This document shows, piece after piece, positions 1 to 5,311 of a stretch of 7,463 nucleotides of DNA (its first letter is position 1; every line of letters starts with the position of its first letter). The notes beneath the pieces were generated by a model that saw only the letters and a list, made by a program, of their open reading frames with translations, searched no databases and was not told the DNA's origin. Source of the stretch: CARZYU01 sp964370085 (GTDB lineage Bacteria > Bacillota_I > Bacilli_A > RF39 > UBA660); the NCBI GenBank assembly GCA_964370085.1, contig CAYJHI010000045.1:1-7463 (forward strand), given 5' to 3'. A program made the position numbers and the translations under genes.

Positions 1-2
1 TG

Positions 3-1106
3 AAAGATACTTATATGAATGCTGAAGCTGGTTATACGATTGATCCAAACGACATTAACTCTTACTATGTATGGATACCTAGATATGAAGAGAGTGGAGG
101 AACTATCAATTACGTCACTAACGAAGAACTTGCTCACCTGGCTTTTACTAAAGACAGCAAAGAATTAGAAGGTTTCTGGGTATCTAAATATATGCTTAGT
201 GATGCAACAAATGAAAATATTTATCAATACGAAGATAATAAATTATTATATTCATTACCTAATCGTAATACAACTCTTTATGTTTTAGGGGAAACTAATT
301 ATACAGGTGTTTCTAGTTATAATAGTCAATTGATGCAAATGAATGCTTCAAATATATTAGGCATGAGTGGAAATAATCATATTAATGGGATTACAGAAGT
401 GGAATATGAAGCTGTATTAAGATTAATTCAACTTACTAATGTTACATATGATTATTATTATGATGCATATCCTTTGAGTACAAGTGTAAGTCCGATTAGC
501 ATTACTAATAAATATGGAGTGTATGGATTTGTGACTGAAAATCAATATAGTACCCCGAATGGAAGTGTTATAGGAGTGAATAATGAAAATTCTGAAGTGA
601 ACGTTGAGTTTCTAAACAATAAAATACTTTACTATGGTAATAACACTCAGTTTGTCTTAGGAGATCTTGATGGAGGTTTAGGTGATTTTAACAATTCTCC
701 TATTTTTGCAAACATTGCTTTTATTTACTCAAACATTGAAATTGTATTTATCGATGAAATAGCTGTAGATGTTTGGGAAGTTTTAAATCAAAATGAAAGT
801 GTTGTCATTGTGCAACTTCTTGCCTATGCTAATGATCCAGATCATGATGAGGTTATTTATACTCTGCAACAGAGTAATATATATGATAATTATTATAATT
901 GTTCAATAATGGATGATACAGGAGAAATTAATTGTGCTATGTCTTTAGAAAACGGTGTTCCTAGAATTTATAATGCTGAATCAATAGTTGATGGTATCGA
1001 AATTACGGCGACTGATGTTAAAGGAGCATTTGATAAAAAAACTGTAAGTTTTCCCCTTACTGCCACAGCTTTAAGAGGGCATAGGTCAGTTATAACTCCT
1101 AGTTAA
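3..1106 (+). CDS. Partial surface-type protein: VWIPR/GFWVSKY region plus cadherin-like C-terminal domain
   Basis: The reading frame is open to the left edge (codons KDTY precede the first visible Met at 15) and no ribosome binding site lies before that Met, so the true start is outside the window. Residue numbers count from Met 15. Residues 17-60 contain YYVWIPRYEE and then LEGFWVSKY. From memory, similar pairs occur in Bacillota extracellular or pseudopilin-like proteins with a formylglycine-generating-enzyme-like fold; I infer this without a search. A region near 118-171 (ITEVEYEAVLRL, then NKYGVYGF) would fit the same fold. Residues about 245-348 resemble a cadherin/CADG-type Ig domain, with the signature ANDPDHDEVIYTL at 272-284. 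Two cysteines (296, 307) could form a disulfide. There is no LPXTG motif or C-terminal membrane segment. The product is probably secreted or anchored through its missing N-terminus. An intrinsic terminator follows at once. Function unknown. Confidence 0.75.
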   Translation, partial: KDTYMNAEAGYTIDPNDINSYYVWIPRYEESGGTINYVTNEELAHLAFTKDSKELEGFWVSKYMLSDATNENIYQYEDNKLLYSLPNRNTTLYVLGETNYTGVSSYNSQLMQMNASNILGMSGNNHINGITEVEYEAVLRLIQLTNVTYDYYYDAYPLSTSVSPISITNKYGVYGFVTENQYSTPNGSVIGVNNENSEVNVEFLNNKILYYGNNTQFVLGDLDGGLGDFNNSPIFANIAFIYSNIEIVFIDEIAVDVWEVLNQNESVVIVQLLAYANDPDHDEVIYTLQQSNIYDNYYNCSIMDDTGEINCAMSLENGVPRIYNAESIVDGIEITATDVKGAFDKKTVSFPLTATALRGHRSVITPS

Positions 1107-1127
1107 AATATATTGTCAAATAAATGT

Positions 1128-1158
1128 AAAGTAGATTGTTTTCTACTTTCTTTTTATT
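1128..1158 (+). terminator. Intrinsic terminator after the first surface gene
   Basis: AAAGTAGA (1128-1135) and TCTACTTT (1142-1149) form a perfect 8-bp stem with a 6-nt loop, followed by C and a T-rich tail. It begins 22 nt after the stop codon at 1106, so the upstream gene ends its own transcript here. Confidence 0.8.
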
Positions 1159-1165
1159 ATATACT
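1136..1165 (+). promoter_or_regulatory. Candidate promoter for the Ig-repeat protein gene
   Basis: TTGTTT (1136-1141, in the loop of the preceding terminator) lies 18 nt before TATACT (1160-1165). This would place the transcript start near 1172, about 28 nt before the ATG. An alternative -10, TATAAA at 1176-1181, would start transcription inside the ribosome binding site, so it is less likely. The -35 match is weak. Confidence 0.4.
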
Positions 1166-1199
1166 TTAAATGTAGTATAAATATAGGGAGGTTAAGGAT

Positions 1200-2828
1200 A
1201 TGGAAGAAAATAATATTCATCTGAAAGTTATATTAGGTTTCGTTTTTGGTATATTGGCTTTGTTTATAATAATTCGTTTATTTGCAGTGCCTATTTCTAA
1301 TAATTATGAAGAAGAAGTAGATACTGATGCGGATACTGAAGAAACTTTAGATGATACTACAGAAGAGGACGATAGTGATGATAGTATTCCTATTGTTGAT
1401 AATAATGTTACTGCTTATGTTATGGGAGAACCCTCTATCACTTTAAATGGTGATGAAGTTGTTTTTGTACAAATAGGTAGTGAGTATTTAGAATTAGGAG
1501 CGGTAGCTTCAGATAGTAAGTATGGGGATATTTCTAGTAATATAGTTATTACTGGTGATGTTAATACTGATGTACTTGGTACTTACTTTATTACTTATGC
1601 TGTTACTAATAAGGATGGAGTTAGTATAACTGTTAGAAGACAGGTTAATGTTACTGATTTAATTGGTCCTGAAATAGGAATGACAGGAGAAGTGTTAGAT
1701 ACAGTTATTAGTATTGAAGCTGATAGTAGTTTAATTTATGATGATACTGTTTATTTAACTTTGCAAGACAATTTAGGTGGTAATGTTAGTGTAGTTAGAA
1801 GTTTTTACTATACTAGTGATTTATCTATACCTTATGAATTTGTAGAGATGAATGAATTTACTCTTACTAGAGTAGGTTATTATAAAGTTTACTATGTTGC
1901 AGTTGATGAATTTGGTAATAGAACACCATTATCAATGCCAATTATGTATCATGTAACTGATAGTATTAATCCTAGTTTGGTTAGTACTAAAGGAGTAGAA
2001 TTTGATATAGCAGTGGGAAGTACTGTTAATGAAAGTGAATATTATTCTGCTAGTGATAATTTAGGTATTAAAGCAGTGGCTAGTAAATATGAATTATATA
2101 ATGATGTTACTGGCACTTATAATGAAATAGATGAATTGAGTTTACCTAGTCATGTAATTGGTAAGTATAGAGTTACTTATACAGCGATGGATTTAAGTGG
2201 TTTATTTAGTAATGAATTAGTTATTATTTATAATGTTAAAGATATGAGTAGTCCTACTTATACAACACCTAATGGTACTGATATTAGTTTTAGTATGAAT
2301 AATACTGGATATGATGAAAGTAATGATTATACTTTAAGTGATAATATAGATATGGTTAGTGACTTATCTGTTGTTCGTTCGTATTATGTATTTGATGATA
2401 CTACTAGTACTTATGTGCTTGATAATGCAATTTCTTCATTACCATTTAATGTATCTGGGAAGTATCGTGTTGATTATAAAGTAATGGATAGAGCTAATAA
2501 TAGAGTTGAATTTAGTATTTATTATACTGTTAAAGATGTTTTACCAGTAGTTACTATTAGTAGTCGTACTGATGCTGTAGATGTTAATAAATATTATTTT
2601 GATATTGCAGTAGATGATGATAAAGATATTATTACGAATTTTGAATATGTATTTTTAGATCATGTTCCTGTAGATCTTTCATTTGTTAGTGGATGGAATG
2701 CAGGTACTGTAGGTTCTACTGTTCCTGAGATAATCGCAGGCGATACTCGTTATTTAATAATTAAAGTTGTTGATAGTGATGGTCATATTGTTATGATAAG
2801 TAGTGATCCAATAACTGCAACGCCTTAA
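1200..2828 (+). CDS. Membrane-anchored extracellular protein with a DUF5011-like domain and three Ig-like repeats
   Basis: This 542-residue protein starts at an ATG 8 nt after AGGGAGG (1185-1191). Residues 8-30 are one hydrophobic membrane segment acting as an uncleaved signal anchor. Residues 37-61 form a highly acidic Asp/Glu/Thr linker. Residues about 77-153 match a DUF5011-type bacterial Ig-like domain: PSITLNGD at the start, the YLELGA and GTYFITYAVTN strands, and VNVTD at the end. Three related units follow (about 157-254, 258-349, 352-446), sharing a DNLG-like start, a (V)GKYRVxY strand and a VxD end. A divergent domain (about 449-542) closes the protein. I expect a short cytoplasmic N-terminus with the repeats outside the cell, perhaps for adhesion or wall association. 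No catalytic motif or LPXTG signal is visible. The gene is flanked by terminators on both sides and looks monocistronic. Confidence 0.85.
   Translation: MEENNIHLKVILGFVFGILALFIIIRLFAVPISNNYEEEVDTDADTEETLDDTTEEDDSDDSIPIVDNNVTAYVMGEPSITLNGDEVVFVQIGSEYLELGAVASDSKYGDISSNIVITGDVNTDVLGTYFITYAVTNKDGVSITVRRQVNVTDLIGPEIGMTGEVLDTVISIEADSSLIYDDTVYLTLQDNLGGNVSVVRSFYYTSDLSIPYEFVEMNEFTLTRVGYYKVYYVAVDEFGNRTPLSMPIMYHVTDSINPSLVSTKGVEFDIAVGSTVNESEYYSASDNLGIKAVASKYELYNDVTGTYNEIDELSLPSHVIGKYRVTYTAMDLSGLFSNELVIIYNVKDMSSPTYTTPNGTDISFSMNNTGYDESNDYTLSDNIDMVSDLSVVRSYYVFDDTTSTYVLDNAISSLPFNVSGKYRVDYKVMDRANNRVEFSIYYTVKDVLPVVTISSRTDAVDVNKYYFDIAVDDDKDIITNFEYVFLDHVPVDLSFVSGWNAGTVGSTVPEIIAGDTRYLIIKVVDSDGHIVMISSDPITATP
1668..2537 (+). 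repeat. Three tandem diverged Ig-like repeats within the coding sequence
   Basis: The units cover about 1668-1961, 1971-2246 and 2253-2537. The shared protein features are a SDN(L/I) or QDNLG strand, a Tyr-rich middle, then GYYKVYY, GKYRVTY or GKYRVDY, and finally VTD or VKD. Units 2 and 3 are closest to each other. The DNA has diverged well beyond a recent duplication. Confidence 0.75.
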
Positions 2829-2851
2829 GAGAGACACTAGTCTCTTTTTTT
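2827..2851 (+). terminator. Intrinsic terminator after the Ig-repeat protein gene
   Basis: AGAGAC (2830-2835) pairs with GTCTCT (2840-2845) around a 4-nt loop. The stem extends outward by a G-T wobble and A-T pairs into a run of seven Ts. It overlaps the stop codon at 2826-2828. Confidence 0.85.
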
Positions 2852-2852
2852 G

Positions 2853-2881
2853 TTGTAATATAATTGTATATGATTTATGAT
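2853..2881 (+). promoter_or_regulatory. Candidate promoter for the 2888-3043 transcript
   Basis: TTGTAA (2853-2858) and TATGAT (2876-2881) are separated by 17 nt, the ideal spacing. Each hexamer has two or fewer differences from the sigma-A consensus. It lies just after a terminator, so it would start a new transcript near 2888. Confidence 0.5.
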
Positions 2882-2899
2882 TGTTATTGGCGGGATAAT

Positions 2900-2983
2900 A
2901 TGAGTATGTTGAATAGTGCATTAAGTATTTTCTTTTTTGGACCTATTTTATTTCTATTTATGATATTGCTTGTGGCAATGTAA
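2900..2983 (+). CDS. Possible 27-residue hydrophobic peptide
   Basis: ATG at 2900 opens a short frame ending in TAA at 2983. After a short polar start (MSMLNSA) it is almost wholly hydrophobic (LSIFFFGPILFLFMILLVAM), like a single membrane helix. The possible ribosome binding site (GGCGGGA, 2889-2895) is poor and would sit at the very 5' end of the predicted transcript. T-rich DNA often encodes such peptides by chance, and the same bases form a strong RNA hairpin. I do not recognise a family; it lacks the sequence features I know for type I toxins. It may be real but is unproven. Confidence 0.2.
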   Translation: MSMLNSALSIFFFGPILFLFMILLVAM

Positions 2984-3018
2984 AAGAGAGGGGAGTAGGG
3001 ATAAATATAGGTTCCTTT

Positions 3019-3043
3019 AGAAGTGTTTTTGACGCTTCTTTTT
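3019..3043 (+). terminator. Intrinsic terminator of the small transcript
   Basis: AGAAGTG (3019-3025) pairs with CGCTTCT (3033-3039): seven pairs including one G-T wobble, a 7-nt loop, then TTTT. No plus-strand gene ends just upstream except the possible 27-codon ORF, which supports a separate short transcript. Confidence 0.65.
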
Positions 3044-3227
3044 ATAATTATTTTATGCATTAGATATTGATGTTATCAAATTAGTTTTTTGTTTTCTAAT
3101 TCTTTAAAAATTAATTTTTAATATTTTGTTTAAATAAATTGGTATTTTATGAATTTAATCTATATTAAATTATAGTTTGTATGTTATACATTAATGGATA
3201 TTATATGTTGGTATTGATAATATACAT
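3044..3227. other. AT-rich intergenic stretch without a recognisable gene
   Basis: This stretch is very AT-rich, with stops in all frames. It contains a 16-bp palindrome TAAAAATTAATTTTTA (3105-3120) and a weak AATTAG/CTAATT hairpin (3079-3084 with 3096-3101). Both are expected by chance at this composition. I see no gene, promoter pair or known RNA. Confidence 0.6.
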
Positions 3228-3254
3228 AAAAAAAAGAAGTTATACATCAACTTC
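3228..3254 (-). terminator. Intrinsic terminator of the lipoprotein gene, cut off from it by the assembly gap
   Basis: On the minus strand, GAAGTT (3254-3249) pairs with AACTTC (3241-3236) around a 7-nt loop, followed by eight Ts (3235-3228). The 55 bp just before it on the plus-strand map repeats the 3' end of the lipoprotein gene. Once the duplicate is collapsed, the stem lies 25 nt after that gene's stop codon. Confidence 0.7.
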
Positions 3255-3303
3255 CTATAATGATTATTATGTTAACTTCTTATAATTCTATTTTGAATCC
3301 TAT
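3249..3303. repeat. Left copy of the 55-bp duplicate at the contig end
   Basis: Identical over all 55 bases to 3404-3458, and ends exactly at the first N. It includes the last residues (GFKIEL and stop) of the minus-strand lipoprotein gene. It is best read as contig-end overlap rather than a biological repeat. Confidence 0.9.
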
Positions 3304-3403
3304 NNNNNNNNNNNNNNNNNNNNNNNNNNNNNNNNNNNNNNNNNNNNNNNNNNNNNNNNNNNNNNNNNNNNNNNNNNNNNNNNNNNNNNNNNNNNNNNNN
3401 NNN
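3304..3403. other. Assembly gap of exactly 100 Ns
   Basis: A run of 100 Ns is a conventional placeholder of unknown true length. Because both flanks carry the same 55 bases, the real gap may be zero, with the two contigs simply overlapping. Confidence 0.95.
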
Positions 3404-3458
3404 AACTTCCTATAATGATTATTATGTTAACTTCTTATAATTCTATTTTGAATCCTAT
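3404..3458. repeat. Right copy of the 55-bp duplicate at the contig start
   Basis: Begins exactly after the last N and matches 3249-3303 base for base. It contains the 3' end of the intact lipoprotein reading frame, but not the second terminator arm or the T-run, which appear only beside the left copy. Confidence 0.9.
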
Positions 3459-3842
3459 GTTATTAGTTACTACTTTTGAATAAAAGATTAACATATATTC
3501 GTCTAATTCATCTACTGCGAAGTTAATAACAACTTGTTTAGTTTTACCACCAGAAATTGTTTCTTCTAGATTGTTGTTTGGTCCAATTTGTTCAGTGCCA
3601 ATCATTAAACTAAAATTATCGTTATCAATAACCTTAGCATCGTCAAAGTAATTAGTTATTTCAAATGTTAATACTAATCGATCGTTTTTATATTCTTGTT
3701 CTATTAAAGTGATTTCATAGTCATCGATTGTAGCGATTTCATCTAGGTAATACTCCGTCTTATTTTCACTCGGTGTGTCTGACGGTGTACATCCTGTTAC
3801 TAATAGAATTGCTAATAGACATACAAATAGTTTTTTTATCAT
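3435..3842 (-). CDS. Small lipoprotein with a DUF4352-like Ig-type domain
   Basis: This 135-residue protein has a typical lipoprotein signal peptide: MIKK, a hydrophobic core (residues 5-15) and the lipobox VTGC with the lipidated Cys at 18. A short Ser/Thr/Pro-rich linker follows. Residues about 31-135 form an all-beta domain. The RLVLTFEITNYFDDA pattern, then NFSLMIG, then a late VVINFAVDE strand, is what I expect of DUF4352-type domains; this assignment is from memory. It would be anchored on the outer face of the membrane. Its role is unknown; such domains are common in Bacillota lipoproteins. The start is supported by AGGAGGAG (minus strand, 3853-3846). It is transcribed divergently from the DUF1540 gene. 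Its terminator lies beyond the assembly gap. Confidence 0.8.
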   Translation of the reverse strand: MIKKLFVCLLAILLVTGCTPSDTPSENKTEYYLDEIATIDDYEITLIEQEYKNDRLVLTFEITNYFDDAKVIDNDNFSLMIGTEQIGPNNNLEETISGGKTKQVVINFAVDELDEYMLIFYSKVVTNNIGFKIEL

Positions 3843-3861
3843 ATACTCCTCCTACTATATT

Positions 3862-3870
3862 AATATAACA
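3862..3870 (-). promoter_or_regulatory. Extended -10 promoter of the lipoprotein gene
   Basis: On the minus strand TGT TATATT (3870-3862) fits the extended -10 form TGnTATAAT with one mismatch. TTCCAT, 17 nt upstream, is a poor -35. The transcript would start near 3855, immediately before the ribosome binding site. Confidence 0.45.
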
Positions 3871-3909
3871 AAAGAATGGGGGAAATGGAACTTTTTTACA
3901 TATTTTTAT

Positions 3910-3915
3910 TATAAT
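3910..3915 (+). promoter_or_regulatory. Candidate -10 box for the DUF1540 gene
   Basis: A perfect TATAAT lies about 33 nt before the ATG, with TGGAAC 18 nt upstream as a poor -35. CATAAT at 3920-3925 is an alternative, with TTTACA (3895-3900) at an overlong 19-nt spacing. Confidence 0.4.
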
Positions 3916-3947
3916 TTTACATAATAAAAGTGTAATAGGAGGGTTAT

Positions 3948-4106
3948 ATGGCTAATAAGAAAATCAAATGTGATGTTACTAGTTGTAAGCATTGTGATTG
4001 TGATAAAAAGTGTTGTGAATTAGATAAAATTAAAATTTGTAATTGTACTGATTATGATGCAATGGATGCTGATTGTACTATGTGTGATAGTTTTGAATGT
4101 AAGTAA
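3948..4106 (+). CDS. Small cysteine-rich DUF1540-type protein
   Basis: This 52-codon gene begins 4 nt after AGGAGGG (3937-3943) and ends in TAA just before a strong terminator. It encodes 11 cysteines (8, 13, 16, 18, 22, 23, 31, 33, 43, 46, 51). The pattern IKCDVTSC near the start, a middle Cys followed by KIKIC, and CxxCDSFEC at the end match what I know of DUF1540, a short Cys-rich domain of Bacillota with unknown function. The spacing suggests metal binding (zinc or iron-sulfur), which I infer. There is no signal peptide, so it is probably cytosolic. It is a single-gene unit, divergent from the lipoprotein and convergent with deoB. Typical DUF1540 domains have fewer cysteines, so this copy is unusually rich. 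Confidence 0.85.
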   Translation: MANKKIKCDVTSCKHCDCDKKCCELDKIKICNCTDYDAMDADCTMCDSFECK

Positions 4107-4107
4107 A

Positions 4108-4137
4108 AGAAGGGTGCTCCCCTTCTCTTTTTATTTT
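4108..4137 (+). terminator. Terminator shared between convergent DUF1540 and deoB genes
   Basis: AGAAGGG (4108-4114) pairs with CCCTTCT (4120-4126) around a 5-nt loop, then TTTTTATTTT. It starts 2 nt after the DUF1540 stop codon. On the minus strand the same stem lies 4 nt after the deoB stop at 4131, but with a shorter T-run, so termination there is probably weaker. The plus-strand T-tract runs over the deoB stop codon. Confidence 0.8.
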
Positions 4138-5300
4138 AGTTCATTAATTATACTGGTAGGTTTATCGATTGTTTCAATATTAAAGTTATTTAGAATGATA
4201 TTACCTATCTCACTGAAACTATTCATTATTTCTAAACGTTTTGGTTCTTGAAATAATCTAGAGAAAATTATAACTGGTACGTTTTCTCTTGTATGATCAT
4301 TTCCTTCAAAGGTTGGATCATTTCCATGGTCTGCTGTTATAATTAATAAATCGTCTATTTCTAATTTATTAAGAATAATAGATATTTCTACATCGAATTC
4401 TTCTATTGCTTGACCATATCCTTTTATATCTCTTTGATGACCGTATATACTATCAAAATCAGAAAGATTGGCAAAACATAGTCCGGTGAAGTTTTTATCC
4501 ATTATATCGTTTAATTTATTTAAGACATCCATATTAGTGGCAGCTTTAATAACTTTAGTTATCCCTTCCCCATCGAAAATATCATTTATTTTACCAATAG
4601 TAATGACACTTAAGCTATTTTCTTTTAAGTAATTTAAAACTGATTTAGTAGGAGGTTTTAGAGCATAATCTTTTCTTTCAGATAATATTTTCTTAAATTT
4701 ACCTGGTTTACCTGTAAATGGTTTTGCAATTACTCTCCCTACTCTCCACTCTTCATGCATTGTTATTTTTCTGATTTTTTCACAGTATTCATATAATACA
4801 GAAACTGGTATTACATCTTCATGTGCTGCTACTTGTAGGGAAGAATCAGATGAAGTATAGACAATTAGTGAACCATAGTTTAGTTGTCTTTCTCCTAATT
4901 CTTCTAATATAGCTTCATCGCTACTTAATTTATTACCAATAACTCTTCTACCTGTTTCTTCTTCAATTTTATCTAAAAGTGCTCTTGGAAAACCATTGTC
5001 ATTAAAAGTTTTGAAAGCTATATTACAAGGAACTCCCATCATTTCATAATGACCAGATAGAGTATCTTTACCAGCGTTTTGTGGTCTTGCTATTGTATAG
5101 TATGCTTCTACATTAGGATTATCATCCATATTAAGAGTGTTTAAGAATCCTAGTTTCTTTAAATTAGGAATAAATAAGTCATATTGTTCATTAATATGTC
5201 CTAAAGTATTAGCTCCTACATTGTTATATTCATTAGCATCAGTAGCCTCTCCTACTCCTAAAGAGTCTAATACTAATAAGAAAATACGTTTAAATTTCAT
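4131..5300 (-). CDS. deoB: Phosphopentomutase
   Basis: DeoB (EC 5.4.2.7) interconverts ribose or deoxyribose 1-phosphate and 5-phosphate, linking nucleoside breakdown to central metabolism in the cytosol. It belongs to the alkaline phosphatase superfamily and uses two manganese ions. The 389-residue length is normal. Metal ligands are visible in the expected places: D12 in LVLDSLGVGE, D283 and H288 in DFDSIYGH, D324 and H325 in ITADHGNDPT, and H336 in NDHTREN. The phosphorylated catalytic Thr is T80 in GKDTLSGH. The 41-residue and 11-residue spacings between ligands agree with the Bacillus cereus enzyme. AAAGGAGA (minus strand, 5313-5306) is the ribosome binding site and overlaps the end of xerD. 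The 11-bp spacing implies co-transcription with xerD, an arrangement also known from Bacillus. Confidence 0.97.
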   Translation of the reverse strand: MKFKRIFLLVLDSLGVGEATDANEYNNVGANTLGHINEQYDLFIPNLKKLGFLNTLNMDDNPNVEAYYTIARPQNAGKDTLSGHYEMMGVPCNIAFKTFNDNGFPRALLDKIEEETGRRVIGNKLSSDEAILEELGERQLNYGSLIVYTSSDSSLQVAAHEDVIPVSVLYEYCEKIRKITMHEEWRVGRVIAKPFTGKPGKFKKILSERKDYALKPPTKSVLNYLKENSLSVITIGKINDIFDGEGITKVIKAATNMDVLNKLNDIMDKNFTGLCFANLSDFDSIYGHQRDIKGYGQAIEEFDVEISIILNKLEIDDLLIITADHGNDPTFEGNDHTRENVPVIIFSRLFQEPKRLEIMNSFSEIGNIILNNFNIETIDKPTSIINELK

Positions 5301-5311
5301 TGTTTTCTCCT

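Larger units (their letters stand above)
2888..3043 (+). ncRNA. Candidate structured small RNA, about 155 nt
   Basis: Between a good promoter and an intrinsic terminator, the sequence folds into a long imperfect hairpin. 2939-2951 pairs with 3001-3015 (13 pairs, two single-T bulges). This continues with 2952-2959 pairing to 2993-3000 (8 pairs, four of them G-U). An apical hairpin (2963-2969 with 2975-2981, loop TTGTG) sits above an asymmetric purine-rich internal loop (2982-2992). I traced these pairs by eye. No known family signature was recognised: I see no SRP-type GGAA loop motif and no tmRNA features. A long hairpin of this kind resembles the 6S RNA layout, but the length is short and I do not claim it. 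A regulatory sRNA is another possibility. It could also be the mRNA of the small ORF at 2900-2983, since the stem lies partly over that ORF. Confidence 0.4.

Noticed and set aside
3023..3070. 15-codon hydrophobic frame starting at GTG after the GAGGGGAG stretch
   Set aside because: The purine-rich stretch is about 25-30 nt away, too far to act as its ribosome binding site, and the frame starts inside a terminator stem.
3105..3120. 16-bp palindrome TAAAAATTAATTTTTA
   Set aside because: It is purely A/T in very AT-rich DNA, has no partner copy and no nearby gene to regulate; expected by chance.
3249..3458. Two 55-bp direct repeats considered as a mobile-element or CRISPR-like repeat
   Set aside because: Both copies end exactly at the N-run and include the same gene end, which fits contig overlap, not an insertion or array.
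4054..4251. Open plus-strand frame of 65 codons
   Set aside because: It begins inside the DUF1540 gene in another frame and continues antisense to deoB; it has no ribosome binding site and crosses a terminator.
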